Positions 7,276-7,849 of a DNA stretch of 7,849 bases are shown piece after piece; within the stretch, counting starts at the first letter, position 1; every line of letters starts with the position of its first letter. Both the position numbers and the translations under genes were made by a program. The DNA lies in the NCBI GenBank assembly GCA_024223125.1, contig JAAEOP010001267.1, positions 1-7,849 of the forward strand. The letters are read 5' to 3'. This stretch comes from Chloroflexota bacterium. GTDB taxonomy: Bacteria > Chloroflexota > Anaerolineae > Promineifilales > Promineifilaceae. The notes under the pieces are model-generated. The model worked only from the letters and a program-made list of their open reading frames with translations, searched no databases and was not told the DNA's origin.

Positions 7276-7849
7276 TCTTATCGAGCCGTCTGGGCACGCT
7301 GGAATCGGCGGGGCTGATCCGCCTGGCCCAATTGGAACCCGACCTGGAATATCTCTTCCGGCACGCCCTGGTGCAAGATGCCGCCTACGCCTCGCTATTG
7401 GGAACTGACCGGAAGCAATTACACCTGGCTGTGGGGGCGGCGGTGGAAGATTTGTATGCTGACCAGTTGGATGAACATGCCGCCATACTCGCCCGCCACT
7501 TTGAAAGAGCCGGTGAAGACCGGCAAGCGTATAAGTATTTCACCCTGGCAGGGCAGGCCGCCCTGGCCTCCTATGCCAACCAGGAGGCCGAAAGCCAGTT
7601 TCGGAGCGCATTGGGCCTCTCGTGTTACGCATCAGAACAAGCCGCTCTGCTGGAAGGCCTGGGAGAGGCGTTGTCCCGGCAAAGCCGCTTCGCAGAGGCC
7701 TTGCAAACCTGGACAAAAGGCATTCCGTTGTATCAATCCCTGGAGGATGCAGACGGGGTGGCCCGGCTGTATGCCCGTTCGGCCCGGGCGGCCTGGCACA
7801 ATGGCGACACGCCAGAAAGCTTACGATTAAGCCGGGAGGGATTGGCCGC
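7272..7849 (+). CDS. C-terminal part of the cyclase/ATPase protein, TPR-like region (3' end outside window)
   Basis: An open frame runs from ATG 7272 to the window edge, giving 192 complete codons with no stop. It begins SSRLGTLESAGLI, the winged-helix-like segment that normally follows the ATPase core in this family, then FRHALVQDAAY (29-39), a hallmark of these signalling ATPases. After that come helical repeats of TPR type, with alternating small and aromatic residues (for example HFERAGEDRQAYKYFTLAG). It is the natural continuation of the upstream frame: inserting one A into ACAAG at 7267-7271 would join the two and remove the TGA. It may be the second half of a frameshifted gene, or a separate polypeptide translated by reinitiation at the ATGA overlap. 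TPR repeats usually bind partner proteins; no partner can be named. Confidence is high that the frame is coding and lower on which explanation is right. Confidence 0.82.
   Translation, partial: MILSSRLGTLESAGLIRLAQLEPDLEYLFRHALVQDAAYASLLGTDRKQLHLAVGAAVEDLYADQLDEHAAILARHFERAGEDRQAYKYFTLAGQAALASYANQEAESQFRSALGLSCYASEQAALLEGLGEALSRQSRFAEALQTWTKGIPLYQSLEDADGVARLYARSARAAWHNGDTPESLRLSREGLA

Noticed and set aside
7378..7830. A 150-codon frame after the split, in the same frame as the upstream cyclase half
   Set aside because: Its translation is Trp/Pro-rich without domain character, while the frame from 7272 gives the conserved family continuation. This is the out-of-frame reading.

Overview
The window carries four coding blocks, all on the plus strand. 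They are the tail of a probable helical-repeat (HEAT-like) protein (1-192), a two-gene Eco57I-like type IIG restriction-modification system (544-3573 and 3570-5288), and a signalling protein with zinc ribbons, a class III nucleotide cyclase domain and an AAA/STAND-type ATPase. The last is split into two reading frames at 7272-7275, and its C-terminal part runs off the window. The zinc ribbon / cyclase / ATPase / TPR architecture and the high GC of the flanking genes suggest a Chloroflexota-type bacterium (Anaerolineae-like). That assignment is an inference from family resemblance only.

Layout. The first 192 bases are GC-rich (40 of 60 G+C in bases 61-120). From about 193 the composition drops (25 of 60 at 361-420 and at 1861-1920) and stays low through the intergenic region and both restriction-modification genes. 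It rises again at about 5389, where the cyclase gene begins (40 of 60 at 5581-5640). About 5.2 kb (193-5388) therefore looks like an acquired defence island inserted cleanly between two host genes. No integrase, transposase, tRNA or convincing flanking repeat is visible.

Restriction-modification. The first gene encodes a 1009-residue fusion of a PD-(D/E)XK nuclease, an N6-adenine methyltransferase and a target-recognition region. The second, joined by an ATGA stop/start overlap, encodes a 572-residue companion adenine methyltransferase with its own recognition region and no nuclease motif. Sizes, order and domain content match the Eco57I plan. The fused enzyme should cut and also methylate one strand of an asymmetric site, while the companion completes protection. 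The recognition sequence cannot be read from the sequence. The 351-base leader holds an extended -10 promoter candidate, a small palindrome just downstream of it, and an 8-base direct repeat near the first start codon.

Signalling gene. The downstream gene keeps two CxxC-x10-CxxC zinc ribbons, both cyclase metal-binding aspartates, and Walker A and B motifs. It stops at 7275, while the expected continuation proceeds at once in another frame from an ATG at 7272 preceded by GAGGAG. This is either a one-base deletion (or sequence error) in a normally single long protein, or a genuine split into two translationally coupled polypeptides. I see the restriction-modification pair as the main system here. 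It is a recognisable type rather than a new class; the split signalling gene and the leader structure are the less ordinary points.
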